A stretch of 64,000 nt of DNA from Oscillospiraceae bacterium. Lineage in GTDB: Bacteria > Bacillota > Clostridia > Oscillospirales > Oscillospiraceae. Positions within the stretch are counted from its first letter, which is position 1. Each line of letters begins with the position of its first letter. Position numbers and translations under genes: made by a program. Where the stretch lies: positions 1 through 64,000 of the forward strand of contig JAFTUO010000035.1 of NCBI GenBank assembly GCA_017466215.1. Direction: 5' to 3'. This document shows positions 36,174-48,348 of the stretch, one piece after another. The notes under the pieces were generated by a model. It was not told where the DNA came from, did not search any database, and was given only the letters and a program-made list of their open reading frames with translations.

Positions 36174-36890
36174 GTGAAGAGGTATCATTGGGTCGGCTTT
36201 TTGCCGTTTTATCTATTGACAGTTATTATGTTTATTGGCATTGCGATGTGGGGAAGCACAGCGACGACCACCATCGCCCAAAATCGCCCAGTTGAGCGGG
36301 AGAATATCATTGTTATCGACGCCGGACACGGCGGAATCGACGGCGGCGCAACCTCTTGCGGCGGCGTGCTGGAAAGCAAGCTGAATTTGGATATCGCGTT
36401 GCGATTGGAAGCTGTGATGCAGCTGCTGGGGTTCGATACTGTGATGATCCGCACAACGGATACATCCATATATACTGAAGGAAATACCATCGCCTCCCAA
36501 AAGGTGTCTGACCTGAAAGAGCGGGTGCGGATCGTCAACGAAACACCCAATGCGCTTCTTATCAGCATTCATCAGAATACCTTTCCTGACGGGCGTTATT
36601 CCGGCGCGCAGGTGTTCTACGGCGGCGCGGAAGAGAGCAGGGGATTGGCCCAGCTTTTGCAGACAAATTTCAATCAGACGCTGTGCAAAGGCAGCAACCG
36701 CAAGAGCAAAAAGGCTGATGGGGTATACTTGATGCAGAATATTGATTGCACCGGTGTTCTCTTGGAATGCGGCTTTATCTCCAACCCGGAGGAGGAAGCA
36801 AAGCTGCGAAGTGAGGAATATCAAATTAAGCTATGCTGTGTCATCGCATCTACCGTCAGCACATTTACCCAATCCCAAAACCGAGGTTGA
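36174..36890 (+). CDS. cwlD: N-acetylmuramoyl-L-alanine amidase CwlD
   Basis: 238 residues from GTG 36174 (GAGGTG site). An N-terminal membrane anchor (about 7-25) is followed by an amidase_3 domain: zinc ligands in VIDAGHGGIDGGA, the Glu in LESKLNLDIA, His in ISIHQN and the catalytic Glu in LLECGFIS. CwlD removes the peptide from muramic acid during spore cortex synthesis so that muramic delta-lactam can form. It is divergent from the cotJ genes, both late sporulation functions. Confidence 0.9.
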   Translation: MKRYHWVGFLPFYLLTVIMFIGIAMWGSTATTTIAQNRPVERENIIVIDAGHGGIDGGATSCGGVLESKLNLDIALRLEAVMQLLGFDTVMIRTTDTSIYTEGNTIASQKVSDLKERVRIVNETPNALLISIHQNTFPDGRYSGAQVFYGGAEESRGLAQLLQTNFNQTLCKGSNRKSKKADGVYLMQNIDCTGVLLECGFISNPEEEAKLRSEEYQIKLCCVIASTVSTFTQSQNRG

Positions 36891-36929
36891 CAGAAAGGGA
36901 AAAATGTGTTATTTTATCTTGGAAATACG

Positions 36930-37157
36930 GTGATGGGGAGTTTCCGCCCTTGATACTGCTCAGAGAGTTCCCGGTTGGTGCGAGGGAATGCAGTTGTGCG
37001 CGGATTGTCGCCCCGGAGTTTGCTTTCTGAAAGGTTAGTAGGAAAGTGCGGGTCAGCCCGTTACAGCTTTTGAGTGTCCGGAATTTCCGGAAATTCAGGT
37101 GGTACCGCGGAAATTCGTAACTTTTCGCCCTGAGTCGTTTGACTCGGGGCGTTTTTT
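36930..37157 (+). ncRNA. T-box riboswitch (valine)
   Basis: A leader between cwlD and valS with the invariant T-box AGGTGGTACCGCG at 37097-37109, a stem III segment CGGGTCAGCCCGTTACAG, and a terminator (37126-37151, then six T). In stem I, GGGG (36935-36938) pairs with CCCC (37011-37014) and CCGC (36944-36947) with GCGG (37000-37003); the internal loop between them holds GTC at 37007-37009 followed by a purine, the expected specifier position. GTC is a valine codon, matching the valS gene 20 bases downstream. Uncharged tRNA-Val should favour antitermination. Confidence 0.93.
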
Positions 37158-37178
37158 GTTTGCAAAGGAGTGTTTATT

Positions 37179-39824
37179 ATGGCACGAGAACTGCCCAAGG
37201 TGTATGATCCTCAGCAGGTTGAATCGAAAATCTACAAGATGTGGGAGGATAACGGTTACTTCCACGCACAAAAGGACAGCGGCAAGAAGCCATTTACTAT
37301 CGTAATGCCGCCCCCCAATGTTACCGGTCAGCTGCATATGGGCCACGCAATGGACGCAACATTGCAGGATACTCTGATCCGTTTCAAGCGGATGCAGGGC
37401 TACAATGCACTGTGGGTCCCCGGCACGGACCACGCCGGTATTGCCACCCAGATCAAGGTTGAGGAAGAACTGCGTACCAAGGAGGGCCTGAGCCGCCACG
37501 ATCTGGGCCGTGAGAAGTTCCTGGAGCGTGTCTGGGACTGGAAGCATAAGTATGGCAACCGTATCGTCGAGCAGCAGAAGAAGCTGGGTGCGTCCTGCGA
37601 CTGGGATCGTGCCAGATTTACGATGGACGAAGGCTGCTCCAAGGCTGTGCGCGAAGTGTTCGTTTCGCTTTATGAAAAGGGCCTCATTTATAAGGGCAGC
37701 CGCATCGTTAACTGGTGTCCCCACTGCGTTACCGCGCTGTCTGACGCTGAGGTCGAGTATGTGGACAAGCCCGGCAATCTGTGGCATCTGAAGTACCCCA
37801 TTGTGGGCGAAGAGGGCCGCTATGTGGTGGTGGCTACCACCCGTCCCGAAACGATGCTGGGCGACTCCGGTGTTGCTGTTAATCCCAATGACGAGCGCTA
37901 TCAGGACATTATCGGCAAGAAGTGCTTGCTGCCGCTGATGGACCGGGAGATCCCCATCGTTGCAGACGATTATGTGGATCTGGAATTCGGCACGGGCTGT
38001 GTCAAGATGACCCCTGCCCACGACCCCAATGACTTTGAGGTCGGCCTGCGCCACAACTTAGAGACCATCCGCGTTCTGGATGACAACGGCAAGATCAACG
38101 ATCTGGGCGGCAAGTACTGCGGTATGGACCGCTATGATGCCAGAAAGGCCATCATTGCTGATCTGGATGCGCTGGGCCTGCTGGAAAAGATTGAGGAGCA
38201 TCAGCATAACGTTGGCACTTGCTACCGCTGCGGCAACGATGTTGAACCCATCGTTTCTGCCCAGTGGTTTGTGAAGATGGAGCCTCTGGCACGAGAAGCC
38301 ATCCGCTGCGTCAAGGACGGCGAGACCAAGTTCGTTCCCGAGCGCTTTACCAAGAACTATATGAACTGGATGGAGAATCTCCACGACTGGTGCATCTCCC
38401 GTCAGCTGTGGTGGGGTCACCAGATTCCTGTTTGGTACTGCGCTGAGTGCGGCCATATGACCTGCACCCGGGAAGATCCCTGCGCCTGTGAAAAGTGCGG
38501 CAGCACCAACATCGAGCGGGATCCCGACGTGCTGGACACCTGGTTCAGCTCTGCGCTGTGGCCCTTCTCCACGCTGGGTTGGCCGGAAAAGGCGGAAGAT
38601 TTGGACTATTTCTATCCCACCGATGTGCTGGTTACCGGCTATGATATCATCACATTCTGGGTCTCCCGTATGATCGTTTCCGGTATGGAGCATATGAATA
38701 AAGCGCCGTTCCACACCGTTCTGATCCACGGCCTGGTCCGGGATAACCAGGGCCGAAAGATGTCCAAGAGCCTGGGCAACGGCATTGATCCGCTGGAGAT
38801 GATCGACAAGTACGGCTGCGACGCGCTGCGTATGAATATGGTTACCGGCAATTCCCCGGGAAATGATATGCGTTTCTACGTGGAGCGCTGCGAGGCGATG
38901 CGTAACTTCGCCAACAAGCTGTGGAACGCCAGCCGCTATGTTATGATGAACCTGGCTGACGATGCCAAGAATGAGCTGCCTGCCGCCGACAAGCTGGAGA
39001 TCGCCGACAAGTGGGTGCTGTCCAAGCTGAATGTGCTGATCGCTGAGGTTACCGAGAATCTGGAGAAGTACGAGCTTGGTGTTGCCATTTCCAAGATCTA
39101 CGACTTTATCTGGGACACCTACTGCGACTGGTATATCGAGCTGACCAAGGCAAGACTGTATTCTGAGGACGAGAGCCGTAAGCAGACTGCGATTGCGGTG
39201 CTGGTGTATGTTCTGGATCAGGTGCTGCGGCTGCTGCATCCGTTTATGCCGTTCATCACCGAGGAGATCTGGCAGAGCCTGCCCTACGAGGGCGAGGCGC
39301 TGATCGTGGCAAGCTGGCCCACCTACAGCGAGAATCTGGCGTTTAAGGAAGAGGAAGCGCTGATGGAGTCTGTTATGAACGCCATCCGTGCCATCCGTAA
39401 CCGCCGCAGCGAGATGAATGTTCCCCCCAGTAAGAAGGCTGCGCTGTTCGTTCTGACCTCCAAGCCCCAGATCTTTACTGAGGGCGAGGGCTTCATCCAG
39501 AGACTGGCTTATGCCGATCAGATGACGCTGCTGGAGAAAGAGCCTGAAAACCTGGACGGTATGGTCTGCTGCACCACCGCAGATGCCAAGCTGTATATCC
39601 CGATGGGACAGCTGGTGGATGTGGCGAAGGAGTTGGAGCGCATCGCCAAGGAGCTGGAGGCTCAGAGAAAGTTCCTGGCCGGTCTGGAAGCCAAGCTTTC
39701 CAACGAGAACTTTGTCTCCCGCGCCCCGGAAGCTGTTGTCAACGCCGAGCGGGAAAAGGCCAAGAAGACCAAGGATCTGATCGCCCAGCTGGAAGAAAGC
39801 GAAGCGGCAATGAAGAAGCTGTAA
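37179..39824 (+). CDS. valS: Valyl-tRNA synthetase
   Basis: 881 residues from ATG 37179 (AAGGAG, eight-base spacing; a GTG nine bases upstream lacks a site). Class I synthetase: HMGH signature at 53-56 after PPPNVTGQL, editing domain with [10 protein letters not shown], zinc-type Cys cluster (CAECGH...CACEKCG) in the connecting region, KMSKS at 527-531, the anticodon-binding domain and the ValS-specific C-terminal coiled coil. It charges tRNA-Val. Controlled by the T-box upstream; ends at a strong terminator. Confidence 0.97.
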   Translation: MARELPKVYDPQQVESKIYKMWEDNGYFHAQKDSGKKPFTIVMPPPNVTGQLHMGHAMDATLQDTLIRFKRMQGYNALWVPGTDHAGIATQIKVEEELRTKEGLSRHDLGREKFLERVWDWKHKYGNRIVEQQKKLGASCDWDRARFTMDEGCSKAVREVFVSLYEKGLIYKGSRIVNWCPHCVTALSDAEVEYVDKPGNLWHLKYPIVGEEGRYVVVATTRPETMLGDSGVAVNPNDERYQDIIGKKCLLPLMDREIPIVADDYVDLEFGTGCVKMTPAHDPNDFEVGLRHNLETIRVLDDNGKINDLGGKYCGMDRYDARKAIIADLDALGLLEKIEEHQHNVGTCYRCGNDVEPIVSAQWFVKMEPLAREAIRCVKDGETKFVPERFTKNYMNWMENLHDWCISRQLWWGHQIPVWYCAECGHMTCTREDPCACEKCGSTNIERDPDVLDTWFSSALWPFSTLGWPEKAEDLDYFYPTDVLVTGYDIITFWVSRMIVSGMEHMNKAPFHTVLIHGLVRDNQGRKMSKSLGNGIDPLEMIDKYGCDALRMNMVTGNSPGNDMRFYVERCEAMRNFANKLWNASRYVMMNLADDAKNELPAADKLEIADKWVLSKLNVLIAEVTENLEKYELGVAISKIYDFIWDTYCDWYIELTKARLYSEDESRKQTAIAVLVYVLDQVLRLLHPFMPFITEEIWQSLPYEGEALIVASWPTYSENLAFKEEEALMESVMNAIRAIRNRRSEMNVPPSKKAALFVLTSKPQIFTEGEGFIQRLAYADQMTLLEKEPENLDGMVCCTTADAKLYIPMGQLVDVAKELERIAKELEAQRKFLAGLEAKLSNENFVSRAPEAVVNAEREKAKKTKDLIAQLEESEAAMKKL

Positions 39825-39838
39825 AAGGCAAAATATTA

Positions 39839-39871
39839 GGGACTGCTGAATTTCAGCAGTCCCTTTTTTTA
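39839..39871. terminator. Intrinsic terminator after valS
   Basis: Perfect 11-bp stem (39839-39849 with 39853-39863), three-base loop, then eight T. It lies between valS and the convergent anti-sigma-like gene. Confidence 0.9.
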
Positions 39872-39883
39872 TTTGATTCTATT

Positions 39884-41032
39884 TTAAGGCAACTGTTCGA
39901 TATAGTCGCCCTCTATTGCCGGAACATAATAGGTTGAATAGATCTTGATGTTTTGGTCAGATTGCTCTGTAAGTTCTATATTGGGAATTTCTACATAAAA
40001 GCGGTAGCAGGGAATGAAATAGTCATCAAATACGGAATTTCGATATACAAGTTCCACTTTGCGGATATATTCCTTTCCGGGAAATGCATCGCCGCAATTG
40101 GTTGCATATTGACCATCAAGCAACAAATTCTGCGCTTCGGATACGCTGATGACGGGACAATCTGCTACTTTATGGGATAAGTCTATTTGCTCAATGATGA
40201 CGGTAGACAATCCTTCATCGCTGCACCAGAATTTGATGAAGCGGAAGTTATAATTGGTGATTTCCTCTGTAAGGTTGTCACTGCCATTATAGAAATAGAC
40301 TTGGTAGTTTGGCTCACCAAAGAAGTTGTAGTGACCCTCAATGCTGATCTGCGGATCGTCCATACAGAGCAGTTCACTATGTTCAAATTTCAAATACTCA
40401 GCGATGGCAAGTGCTTCGTCATAGGACATATTGTACGAGGGATTGTATTCTTGGGGCAGGGAAATTGCAGGCTCAAAATCAATTCTAGCGGACATTATTT
40501 GGTCGACCTTAATTTGTACCCCATCTGCTTCAATGATCACCATGGTCGGCCCTGTGCTATCCTCAGGGACGGGGTCTCCTCGATAATTTCTGTATTCCAT
40601 AGTTGGAGATTCGAGCCCAAGTCTTTCGGCAACATCCAATGCGAAAGCTTTTAGCTCAGCGATATCTGCGCCCCAGGCTTCGCCGGCTCCGTTGGATGAA
40701 AGCGGGTTGTCATAGATGGGAAGGGATACTAATTCAGCGGTATCGTACCATGGATTTGCGTTGGTGATCTGTGAGATGTCGTATGCGCTGTATCCTCCAC
40801 CGCCGGCACCACCGTGATTGTTCGTGTGGGTACCCGTCGGTTGCGTGGGATCCAGCTGGGGAATTTCCTGCCGTGGTAGATTGAAAAATACGGCAATCAG
40901 GATTGCAATGCAGGCGGCAACAGCGCCCAGCTTCAGCCTAATGTTCACTGAACGCACCGGCGGTTTATCTGCAGCTTCTATATATTTGGGGTCGATAAGA
41001 CCCATTTTTTCTAAAAATTCATAACCTCTCAT
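39884..41032 (-). CDS. Membrane anti-sigma-like protein
   Basis: 382 residues from ATG 41032, overlapping the sigma factor stop by ATGA and preceded by AAGGAGG inside that gene. A short cytoplasmic N-terminus (about 30 residues) leads to one membrane segment (LGAVAACIAILIAVFF, about 35-52), a Gly-rich stretch (GGAGGGG) and a large extracellular part. Two stretches, SYDEALAIAEYL and ISVSEAQNLL...YRFYVEI, look like PepSY-type repeats. The pairing with an ECF sigma gene suggests an anti-sigma factor that senses an envelope signal; no ZAS motif is present, so this is inference. Confidence 0.6.
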   Translation of the reverse strand: MRGYEFLEKMGLIDPKYIEAADKPPVRSVNIRLKLGAVAACIAILIAVFFNLPRQEIPQLDPTQPTGTHTNNHGGAGGGGYSAYDISQITNANPWYDTAELVSLPIYDNPLSSNGAGEAWGADIAELKAFALDVAERLGLESPTMEYRNYRGDPVPEDSTGPTMVIIEADGVQIKVDQIMSARIDFEPAISLPQEYNPSYNMSYDEALAIAEYLKFEHSELLCMDDPQISIEGHYNFFGEPNYQVYFYNGSDNLTEEITNYNFRFIKFWCSDEGLSTVIIEQIDLSHKVADCPVISVSEAQNLLLDGQYATNCGDAFPGKEYIRKVELVYRNSVFDDYFIPCYRFYVEIPNIELTEQSDQNIKIYSTYYVPAIEGDYIEQLP

Positions 41033-41589
41033 AATGTGTAGCCCTCCTTGATCAGCTGCTGACGCAGCTTGTTGCGGCAGCGGAAGAGGAGGACCTTTAC
41101 TTTGCTTTCCGATAAGGCAAAGCGCTTGCAAATTTCTTCTATGGAGTCTAAGTACCAGTACCGACGGATAAAGATATTCCGCTTTTCTGCATCCAGACGG
41201 CTGAGAAAACTATTGATCGCATCCTTTAGCACAATGTCGTCCACACTGCATTCATAGTCATTGGGAGCAGGAATGCAAGCTTCCATTTCAGCGCTTAGCT
41301 CTACAATATGGGCACTGCGCTTCAGCCGGTCACGATGGCGGCAGAAATTAAGCGATATGTGCCGGATGATCCGGGCTAGAAATGCGTATAGATAGTTCCT
41401 GGGCTCGTGGGGCGGAATGGAATTCCACGCCTGTATGTAGGTGTCATTTTCGCATTCTTCGGCGGTTGGATAGTCCGCAACGATCCGGTACGACAGTGTG
41501 CGAAGACGGCTGCCGTATTTATCGGCCGTATGACTTAGTGCTGATTCGTCACGCTGTAAATACAGATCAACGATACGACTGTCATCCAT
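41029..41589 (-). CDS. ECF-type RNA polymerase sigma factor
   Basis: 186 residues from ATG 41589 (AAAGGAG site). Region 2 includes AEECENDTYIQAWNSIPP and NYLYAFLARIIRHISLNFCRH; region 4 is RRYWYLDSIEEICKRFALSESKVKVLLFRCRNKLR, a good HTH. Group IV sigma factors redirect RNA polymerase to envelope or stress genes. It has its own sigma-A promoter and is co-transcribed with its presumed anti-sigma partner. Confidence 0.9.
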   Translation of the reverse strand: MDDSRIVDLYLQRDESALSHTADKYGSRLRTLSYRIVADYPTAEECENDTYIQAWNSIPPHEPRNYLYAFLARIIRHISLNFCRHRDRLKRSAHIVELSAEMEACIPAPNDYECSVDDIVLKDAINSFLSRLDAEKRNIFIRRYWYLDSIEEICKRFALSESKVKVLLFRCRNKLRQQLIKEGYTL

Positions 41590-41674
41590 AGCTGCTTCTC
41601 CTTTCTGTGCAAAATGGAAGGCCTTCACCTCAATAAGCACCGTTTATAGCGCCGGGGTTACACATTACAAGAAA

Positions 41675-41703
41675 ATTATAGCAAAAATTCATTACCCTTT
41701 CAA
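41675..41703 (-). promoter_or_regulatory. Sigma-A promoter for the ECF sigma gene
   Basis: On the minus strand: TTGAAA (41703-41698), 17-base spacer, TATAAT (41680-41675), leaving a leader of about 80 bases. No second, self-activated ECF promoter was recognised. Confidence 0.75.
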
Positions 41704-41783
41704 TTATGACAGCAAATTCATTTTCCCCTGATTATACTTGTGATTGAAAGCATAAATTATGAAATTCAGCAGGAGGTATACAA

Positions 41784-42101
41784 ATGCAATTTACCAGTTT
41801 TCTGGAAAACGGTCATCTCACCGTGGCGCTGACCGGTGAGATCGACCATCACTGTGCCAAAAATTATATCCAGTCCATCGCCGGCAAGATCGAAGCCTAT
41901 ACGCCGGATGTATGTATTCTGGATTTTCAGGATGTGACTTTTGTGGATTCTTCCGGGATCGCCGTGGTGATCAATGCGCTGCGCAGTATGTCCCAGATCG
42001 AGGGCAAGCTGGTATTGACCGGGATCTGCGCCCAGCCAATGCGCGTCTTCCGGGCATCCGGAATTGATAAATTAGTGGAAATTAAGGAGGCAGTAAGATG
42101 A
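41784..42101 (+). CDS. spoIIAA: Anti-sigma F factor antagonist SpoIIAA
   Basis: 105 residues, a single STAS domain. The phosphorylated Ser lies in DSSG (55-58) of VTFVDSSGIAVV. Unphosphorylated SpoIIAA binds SpoIIAB and frees sigma-F in the forespore. It overlaps spoIIAB by ATGA. Promoter: the AGGAGG site is clear, but I could not identify a convincing sigma-H promoter in the 194-base gap upstream; a CATAAATT box lies 25 bases before the start. Confidence 0.94.
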   Translation: MQFTSFLENGHLTVALTGEIDHHCAKNYIQSIAGKIEAYTPDVCILDFQDVTFVDSSGIAVVINALRSMSQIEGKLVLTGICAQPMRVFRASGIDKLVEIKEAVR

Positions 42102-42529
42102 AATTCAACAACTTTATGATCTTGGAATTCCCAAGCAAATCCAGCAACGAGGCGTTCGCACGGTCTGCCGTTGCCTGCTTTGCCGCACAGATGGACCCGA
42201 CGCTGGAGGAGCTGGGGGACATCCGCACAGCGGTTTCTGAGGCTGTAACCAACTGCATCGTCCACGCTTATCCCAATGAACTCGGCATTATTACGGTGCG
42301 CTGCCGGATATTGAAGGACAATATTCTGGATATCGTGGTCAAGGACAAGGGCGTCGGAATTGCCGATATCGAGCAGGCGAAGCGGCCTATGTTCACCACC
42401 GGCGGCTCAGACCGCAGCGGAATGGGCTTTACCATTATGGAAAGCTTTATGACCTCCTTTGAGCTGAGCTCTGAGCCGGGGAAGGGAACGACGGTACATA
42501 TGCGCCGTAGACTTCAGCGAAGAAAATGA
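42098..42529 (+). CDS. spoIIAB: Anti-sigma F factor/serine kinase SpoIIAB
   Basis: 143 residues, GHKL ATPase fold: N box AVSEAVTNCIVHAY, G1 DKGVGIADIEQA, G2 RSGMGFTIM. It binds and inhibits sigma-F and phosphorylates SpoIIAA. Both gene ends overlap neighbours by ATGA, giving tight coupling of the three spoIIA proteins. Confidence 0.95.
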   Translation: MKFNNFMILEFPSKSSNEAFARSAVACFAAQMDPTLEELGDIRTAVSEAVTNCIVHAYPNELGIITVRCRILKDNILDIVVKDKGVGIADIEQAKRPMFTTGGSDRSGMGFTIMESFMTSFELSSEPGKGTTVHMRRRLQRRK

Positions 42530-43230
42530 CCGATCAGAAGGAAATGATCCGCCGTGCGCAGACGGGGGACAAGCAGGCAGCAGAGCAGCTGATTACGGAA
42601 AATGCCGGTCTCATATGGTCTGTGGCGAAGCGGTTTATCGGCCGCGGTGCGGATACGGAGGATCTGTATCAGCTGGGGTGTCTCGGTTTTCTGAAAGCGG
42701 TGGATGGCTTTGACCTGGAGTACGGAACGCAGTTTTCCACCTATGCTGTACCCAAAATCTCCGGGGAGATACGGCGCTTTTTGCGCGATGACGGGGCAGT
42801 TAAGGTCTCCCGTTCCATCAAGGAACAGGCGGCGACCATCAAAACTGCGCGGGGACAACTCACATCGTCCCTGGGCCGCGAGCCAACCATCGCCGAGATA
42901 TCGCAGCACACGGGCTTTTCTCCGGAAGAGATCGCCCTTGCGGAAACTGCCACAGCGGCAACAGAGTCCATCCAAAAGGAGTCCGGCGAGGATGGCTTTA
43001 CCCTTGAAAATGTGCTGACAGATACGGAATCTGAAGAAAAGCTGGTGGAGAAGATCTCCCTGCGGCAGGCCATCGAGAAGCTGCCGGAACAGGAGAAAAT
43101 GGTGGTTATGCTGCGCTATTTCCACGGCCTGACCCAGGAACGGGTAGCCCGGGTCATCAGCGTCAGCCAGGTGCAGGTGTCCCGTATCGAAAAGAAGGCT
43201 CTTGGCAATCTAAAAAAACTGCTTCTGTGA
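42526..43230 (+). CDS. sigF: RNA polymerase sigma-F factor
   Basis: 234 residues with regions 2, 3 and 4: DLYQLGCLGFLKAVDGFDLEYGTQFSTYAVPKI (region 2), GREPTIAEISQHTGFSPEE (region 3) and VVMLRYFHGLTQERVARVISVSQVQVSRIEKKAL (region 4 HTH). Sigma-F is the first forespore-specific sigma factor. It closes the spoIIA operon; unlike several Bacilli, no spoVA genes follow. Confidence 0.95.
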   Translation: MTDQKEMIRRAQTGDKQAAEQLITENAGLIWSVAKRFIGRGADTEDLYQLGCLGFLKAVDGFDLEYGTQFSTYAVPKISGEIRRFLRDDGAVKVSRSIKEQAATIKTARGQLTSSLGREPTIAEISQHTGFSPEEIALAETATAATESIQKESGEDGFTLENVLTDTESEEKLVEKISLRQAIEKLPEQEKMVVMLRYFHGLTQERVARVISVSQVQVSRIEKKALGNLKKLLL

Positions 43231-43240
43231 ATATTTCTAC

Positions 43241-43269
43241 TTTACCTTTGCTTAAATATGCTGTAAAAT
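43241..43269 (+). promoter_or_regulatory. Sigma-A promoter for pcrA
   Basis: TTTACC (43241-43246), 17-base spacer, TAAAAT (43264-43269), 28 bases before the start. Confidence 0.65.
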
Positions 43270-43297
43270 AGATGCATCACTATGAGCAGGTGTAGAT

Positions 43298-45694
43298 ATG
43301 ACAGAAAGCTACGAAAAAAGATTTATAACGGCGCGGCGTAAATACATCGCCGGCCAGTTTTCAAAACTAAACAATATGCAGCAAGAGGCCGTCCTGACTA
43401 CGGATGGGCCTCTGCTGTTGCTTGCGGGCGCTGGCAGCGGAAAGACCACCGTGCTGATCAACCGGATCGCTAATCTGATGCGCTTTGGCTGCGCCAGCGA
43501 CAGTAACTTTGTGCCCGATACGGTTACCGAAGCGGATGTGGAGTTTTTGGAGAATTTCCCCGCTGACCCCACGGAGTTTGACAGAGATCGTGCAGATCTT
43601 CTGTGTGCGTTAGAGCCGGCCTTGCCCTGGAGCATCATCGCCATTACCTTTACCAATAAGGCTGCCAACGAATTGAAGGATCGGCTGTCCAATATGCTGG
43701 GCCCCCAGGCGCAGGACATATGGGCAATGACATTCCACAGCGCTTGCTGCCGCATTCTGCGTAAGGATATCGACCGGCTGGGGTACGACCGCAGCTTTAC
43801 CATCTATGACACCGCGGATTCTGAGCGCATTATGAAGGATGTTATCCGGGATATGGGCCTGGATGACAAGACATTTCCGCCCAAGTATGTGCTGAATATC
43901 ATCAGCAAGGAAAAGGACAAGATGGTCTCGCCGGATGCGCTTTTAGAGCGGGCGGAGGGTCAGAAAGATCAGAAATTCCTGCATATAGCACAGGCTTACA
44001 AGAAGTACCAGGTCCGCTTAAAGGACAATAATGCGGTGGATTTCGACGATATCATCGCGCTGACCGTGCGGCTGCTGCAGGAACACGAGGACGTGCGCAA
44101 ATACTATCAGAAGAAGTTCCGCTATGTGCTGGTGGACGAGTACCAGGACACCAACCATCTGCAGTATTTACTTACCAGTCTCTTAGCCGGCGGCTATGAG
44201 AATATCTGTGTTGTTGGCGATGATGACCAGAGTATCTACCGCTTCCGCGGTGCCACCATTGCCAACATCTTGGACTTTGAAAAGCAGTACCGCGGCGCCC
44301 GGACCATCCGTCTGGAGCAGAATTACCGCTCCACCCAGGCTATCCTTAACGCCGCCAATGCGGTGATCGCCCACAATCTGGGTCGAAAAGGTAAACGGCT
44401 GTGGACAGCCAACGGCGCAGGCTCGCCCATCACTGTCTACGAGGCAGGGGATGAGGGCCTGGAGGCCAATTTTGTCGCGGGACAGATCTTCGCCGGCTCA
44501 AAGGGTAAGAATTTTAAGGACTATGCGATTTTATACCGCACAAATGCCCAATCCAACGCCTTGGAATATGCGATGAAGCGCAACGGTATTCCGTACCGCA
44601 TCATCGGCGGCACGCGGTTCTTTGACCGCGCAGAAATCAAGGATATGCTGTCGTATTTGTGCGTCATCCACAATCGCGCAGACGATCTGCGGCTAAAGCG
44701 CATCGTCAACAATCCGCCCAGAGGTCTCGGCGCGAAAGCCATCGAGACTGCTGAGCGGATGGCAGCGGCAGAGCAAGTGCCGCTTTACAATGTGCTGTGC
44801 GATCCGTATTCCTATGCATCACTGGAAAAGCCTGCCCAGAAAATGCTGCAGTTTGTCAGCATCATTGAGGGCTTGCAGGAGCTGCTGGATAATGGGATGC
44901 CCCTGCCGGATTTTTACGAGGAACTGATGATCCGCACCGGCTATGCAGATATGCTGCAGGCCAAGGATACGGAAGAAAACCGTACCCGTTTGGAGAATAT
45001 CCACGAACTGAAATCCAGCATTTTGACCTATGTGGAAAACGCGGAAACGCCCACTTTGTCAGGCTTTTTGGAAGAAATTTCGCTGTACACGGATATTGAG
45101 GAATACAACGAGAGCGACGATGCTGTGGTGATGATGACGATGCACTCCAGCAAGGGTTTGGAGTTCCCGCACGTATTCCTGGTGGGCTTCGAGGACGGCT
45201 TGTTCCCCGGTAGCCGCAGCATCGGCGATCAGGAGGAAATGGAAGAGGAACGGCGGCTTTGCTATGTGGCCATCACCCGCGCAAAGCAGACGCTGACCAT
45301 TTGCCATGCGAGAAAGAGAATGCTTTACGGACGCACTGCTGCCGGCATCCCGTCCCGTTTTCTGCAGGAGCTGCCGGAAGCGGATATCGTCCGTAAGTGC
45401 GAAGAAGCGGCAATAACAGGCTATTTTGACAGTAGATATTGGTCCAATTACGGCTACACACGCCCGGCAGCGAAGCCCAGCTATAAACCTGCGGCTGCCG
45501 CTTCAGCGTCCACGAAATCGCCTGTGTTGGAGCTGAACAAGGGCGATATGGTGCAGCATACTGCTTTTGGCAAGGGTATGGTGCTGTCTGTGATGAAGAT
45601 GGGCGGCGATGCGCTGCTTGAAATTGCATTTGACCAGATCGGCACGAAGAAGCTGATGGCGAAGACCGCATCTGCTCATATGAAAAAGCTGTAA
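43298..45694 (+). CDS. pcrA: ATP-dependent DNA helicase PcrA/UvrD
   Basis: 798 residues, superfamily 1A helicase. Walker A AGAGSGKT (43-50), motif Ia ITFTNKAANELKDRL, Walker B LVDEYQDTN, motif III VVGDDDQSIYRFRGA, and VMMTMHSSKGLEF and CYVAITRA (motifs V/VI). Between Walker A and motif Ia there is an insert of about 40 residues (FVPDTVTEADVEFLENFPAD region) absent from Bacillus PcrA. The C-terminal Tudor-like domain (GDMVQHTAFGKGMVLSV) that contacts RNA polymerase is kept. It acts in repair and in clearing nucleoprotein blocks. Confidence 0.94.
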   Translation: MTESYEKRFITARRKYIAGQFSKLNNMQQEAVLTTDGPLLLLAGAGSGKTTVLINRIANLMRFGCASDSNFVPDTVTEADVEFLENFPADPTEFDRDRADLLCALEPALPWSIIAITFTNKAANELKDRLSNMLGPQAQDIWAMTFHSACCRILRKDIDRLGYDRSFTIYDTADSERIMKDVIRDMGLDDKTFPPKYVLNIISKEKDKMVSPDALLERAEGQKDQKFLHIAQAYKKYQVRLKDNNAVDFDDIIALTVRLLQEHEDVRKYYQKKFRYVLVDEYQDTNHLQYLLTSLLAGGYENICVVGDDDQSIYRFRGATIANILDFEKQYRGARTIRLEQNYRSTQAILNAANAVIAHNLGRKGKRLWTANGAGSPITVYEAGDEGLEANFVAGQIFAGSKGKNFKDYAILYRTNAQSNALEYAMKRNGIPYRIIGGTRFFDRAEIKDMLSYLCVIHNRADDLRLKRIVNNPPRGLGAKAIETAERMAAAEQVPLYNVLCDPYSYASLEKPAQKMLQFVSIIEGLQELLDNGMPLPDFYEELMIRTGYADMLQAKDTEENRTRLENIHELKSSILTYVENAETPTLSGFLEEISLYTDIEEYNESDDAVVMMTMHSSKGLEFPHVFLVGFEDGLFPGSRSIGDQEEMEEERRLCYVAITRAKQTLTICHARKRMLYGRTAAGIPSRFLQELPEADIVRKCEEAAITGYFDSRYWSNYGYTRPAAKPSYKPAAAASASTKSPVLELNKGDMVQHTAFGKGMVLSVMKMGGDALLEIAFDQIGTKKLMAKTASAHMKKL

Positions 45695-45711
45695 TTATTG
45701 GACTTTTTTCG

Positions 45712-45719
45712 CATAAAAT
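45712..45719 (+). promoter_or_regulatory. CATAnAnT box upstream of yunB (sigma-E-like -10)
   Basis: CATAAAAT, 19 bases before the GTG start. A GTAATTAT segment 13 bases upstream is a partial match to a sigma-E -35. Confidence 0.4.
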
Positions 45720-45738
45720 CACCTGGGGAGGTGGTTTT

Positions 45739-48337
<2,599 letters not shown>

Positions 48338-48348
48338 GGGAGAGAAAT

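Noticed and set aside
41740..41783. Sigma-A or sigma-H promoter directly before spoIIAA
   Set aside because: TTGTGA and TATGAA are present but only 14 bases apart, and no AGGAnnT/GAAT pair with correct spacing was found; the promoter remains unassigned.
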